Positions 61,521-64,000 of a stretch of 64,000 nt of DNA are shown here, one piece after another (the first letter of the stretch is position 1; every line of letters begins with the position of its first letter). The DNA comes from Himantopus leucocephalus (lineage: Eukaryota; Chordata; Aves; Charadriiformes; Recurvirostridae), in contig RSEF01000001.1 in NCBI GenBank assembly GCA_003993805.1, forward strand, positions 69,671,228 to 69,735,227, in the 5' to 3' direction. Under the pieces are notes generated by a model. It was not told where the DNA came from, ran no database searches, and saw nothing but the letters and a program-made list of their open reading frames with translations. The translations under genes and the position numbers were made by a program.

Positions 61521-64000
61521 TTTATTATAGCATGTTATTCTAGACTCTAAGATAGCAACCACTAGATTAAAAAACAGGCACAGTAACTTCTGCAGTTGTG
61601 CCTTTCCCCGTCACACAGCAGATGGAAGCATGCAGCTATGACAATGCACGACGCGTTAACTGCTATGGAACCTTGTATGAATGTGTTTTCCCCAGCATCA
61701 TATGCAAATCCAGTGTGCATCATTAATGCGCTTGCAGTAAAGTGTAGTTTATTGTAATGTTGTTCACAAGGCTAGTCTAAAAACTACATTGTTATCTACC
61801 TGGAAGAAGTATTTGAACAATACTTGCATTGATATCCCACCCATGCCGCATGAGACTGAAACAGCACCTACCCACATAACAGGGTAACAAAAAAACCGAC
61901 CAGAAGCATTTTAAAATGGAGCAAACTGACACCTCCCAGAAGCCAACTGGCTTAAAAGCAAACACAACTGCAATTCAGCGCTGTGGAAGGCATGTAGCAC
62001 TGCTTATGTGGTCAAGCTTTTCTTCACACGTAGGAGAGAGGCTCTTAGTAACAAAAGCTGAGGTTCTTATCTAACCATGCCAGTTAATGTTTAAGTATAG
62101 TTGGAAAGGAGACGGAGAAAGCAGTTCTCAGGCCCCAAACAGAGATAGAGAACTCTATCCTGGAGCCTTCTTTCAGAAAAGAGATACATTCTTGGGCTTT
62201 TGGACAGGGAAGTGAAACTGAAGCTCCCCCAGCCAGGTGAGTGCTCTAACCACAGAACTGTTTAGAGATGCCCCTTCCCAGCTGTGGGCTGCCAAGAAGC
62301 AGGTTCTTATCTATCTTGGTTACTAGAACACCACATTCAGCTCCAGACAGGGGGGCTTTAATACTCATTGCTCAGTGTACTGACTCTTGAAGCCACTTTC
62401 AAGTGCCTCTTAAGGACTGGATCTACAACAGCCACTACTGGGATACCAGAGTCCTTTGAGAGGCGTTTTAGACAGGCCAAGAGCCCCTTTTTACTTAAGA
62501 GTACTTCAACTTTTGATAGGAACTTGCAGTTTGAGAGAGTCAAAGTCTTTTAAAGCACTTCTAGTGCTGTAGTTCTAAAATCAACCTTAATTCAGCTGCC
62601 TGTACAGGCTCTGTCTATGCAATCACATCAAGCTGTTGCAAAACAGGTGTTAACTCTGGCTTGACTGCACATGACAAAGAGCACACCCATGGATGACACC
62701 AACAGCAGCAAGTAGAGGCAGAAAATTAGCATATTTGCCATCCCATGTTTCCTTGCTATAGCTGTGTCCATGAACATTGCTGCTTATTAGTTTTCACTGC
62801 CAAGTCTGTCTAGTTTTGTTTACTAAAGGCAAGGCTCACTACAACTACAGTTTAATGCTAGCATTAGATTAAAACTGACTCTGTAGCAACTTGATCCCTA
62901 CAGTGCAGTCCTGTACTGTATCTCAAATCATAAGGGGCTATATATGGATTCCCTCATTTTAAGCTGCTGTAGCATTAATAATTCCATCTATACAAGTTTT
63001 GTTCCAAACATAAGACACCCCATACCTCACAGTATCCTCCAAACAGAAATTTATTTTCTACCTCCTGTAGCAAGAAAGAGTTATTTTGTATTTCATTAAA
63101 TGAACCAGGCATCCCCTCAGCAAGATTACAATATACCTTGGGCTACAATCAGGAAAGAGCTGTACTATTAAGATTTGAACTAAAGCAACAGAGGTTGTAA
63201 AGAAACATTGTTTGCTTCTATGATCACATTCAGACCAACCAGAATGGGCAGCAGACACTTACTTTGCACTTACCACAAGATGCAAAACTTTAGATCGAAC
63301 CATACGCATATATTCTTGCATAGGGAGTAAAGTCAAGGCACTTCAAGTGAAAACATGCATCTTTTTCTAAAGATTTTTGTTTTGAAATCAAGATTTTGCT
63401 GGTGGAAGTTTATTACTCTTTATACATTTTTCATCTTAACATGACTCTCATTGGTCTCTTTAGTTTCTGTACCTTAGGAATTTGCTTAAAGAAAATATAG
63501 CACAGCCTAAGTAGTCACCCTCCATATTTTTACATTAAAAGTTTGCCTTAATTCTACTGACTTTATTCCTGTTCTTACAGAAGAAAAAACATAGCAGCCT
63601 ACTAACCTACTTGACTCATTTCAAAGCCTCTACTCTTTTCAGTCATTCCACTTTGGGGTGGGAAATCATAATGCAACAGGAAGCTTAGAAACAAGCCTAC
63701 CAATAGCAAGATTCAAACTGGAAGTGACACACAGCAGTATTGCCTGATGACAAATACATGCAGTTCTTTAACTCAGAGAAAAAGAACCACAGCACACTTC
63801 AAAGCAAGAGATCCAACAGAAACTACTTGTCACGATGCACTTGACTGCATCATTCGCCTTACAACTAGATAGAACAGCCTCCACACCAAAGCAAATCATT
63901 ACTTGCGTATTCTCATCTTCCCCTGTAACACGTACGGAATGAAGGTTTAGAAGGAGCAGCGTCCACCATTGTGCCACACGGACACCCTCACAAAAAGTAA
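61521..64000 (-). other. Probable 3' UTR region of the next gene (MKRN1 by synteny)
   Basis: Minus-strand AATAAA signals occur at 61521-61526, 63050-63055, 63409-63414 and 63562-63567, and no coding exon is visible. In human the gene right of RAB19 is MKRN1, transcribed toward RAB19, so this stretch is plausibly its 3' UTR with alternative poly(A) sites. No makorin coding sequence (RING or C3H zinc fingers, acidic C-terminus) is in the window, so the assignment rests on synteny alone. Confidence 0.4.
62223..62275 (-). repeat. tRNA-promoter-like SINE relic
   Basis: The plus strand contains 'ccaggtgagtgctctaacca' followed by 'cagaactgtttagag'. Its reverse complement reads like a tRNA A-box region (GGTTAGAGCACTC). 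This motif arrangement is common in old tRNA-derived SINEs of reptiles and birds. No cloverleaf or intact B box is present, so it is not a tRNA gene. Confidence 0.4.

Noticed and set aside
1..64000. CRISPR arrays, prokaryotic operons, integrons or phage modules
   Set aside because: Spliced vertebrate genes, CpG islands and CR1 elements show this is a eukaryotic nuclear sequence; no direct-repeat array with spacers was seen.

Overview
This is a stretch of nuclear DNA from a bird. Four things point there: CR1 LINE 3' ends of the avian type (ending in ATTCTATG-type repeats), few other interspersed repeats, compact introns, and two GC-rich CpG-island promoters. The species cannot be told from the sequence. 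I could reconstruct two complete protein genes exon by exon. The sugar-phosphate-exchanger-family gene SLC37A3 is on the minus strand: 14 coding exons from 50840 down to 32013, 501 codons, every junction GT-AG and in phase. The small GTPase gene RAB19 is on the plus strand: 3 coding exons from 55004 to 58845, 214 codons.

Layout. Bases 1-720 are a CpG island at the window edge. From the human gene order KDM7A - SLC37A3 - RAB19 - MKRN1, it is most likely the upstream side of the KDM7A promoter, but no KDM7A coding sequence lies inside the window. Bases 721 to about 29000 are a gene-poor interval with no supportable coding gene. It holds an orphan CpG-rich patch (5537-6200), a GC-rich stretch (8150-9650), two CR1 fragments, several old MIR-like elements and a cluster of AP-1-type sites. 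Bases 29000-50915 are SLC37A3 and its 3' flank. A 100-N assembly gap (53917-54016) interrupts its first intron. Bases 54017-55560 are a CpG island shared head-to-head by SLC37A3 and RAB19, with two oppositely oriented ZNF143/THAP11-type ACTACA..TCCC motifs. RAB19 ends at a clear AATAAA at 60317. From about 61520 to the right edge, minus-strand poly(A) signals are consistent with the 3' UTR of MKRN1 converging on RAB19, by synteny only.

Function. SLC37A3 encodes a 12-helix MFS membrane protein of endolysosomal/ER membranes. RAB19 encodes a prenylated Rab GTPase of membrane traffic. They are neighbours through a bidirectional promoter, not through a shared pathway that I can see. I found no novel biological system here. 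The points most worth checking are the shared promoter, a 48-nt in-frame cassette exon of SLC37A3 with a weak donor, the possible divergent transcript at the left island, and the ancient SINE-like relics.
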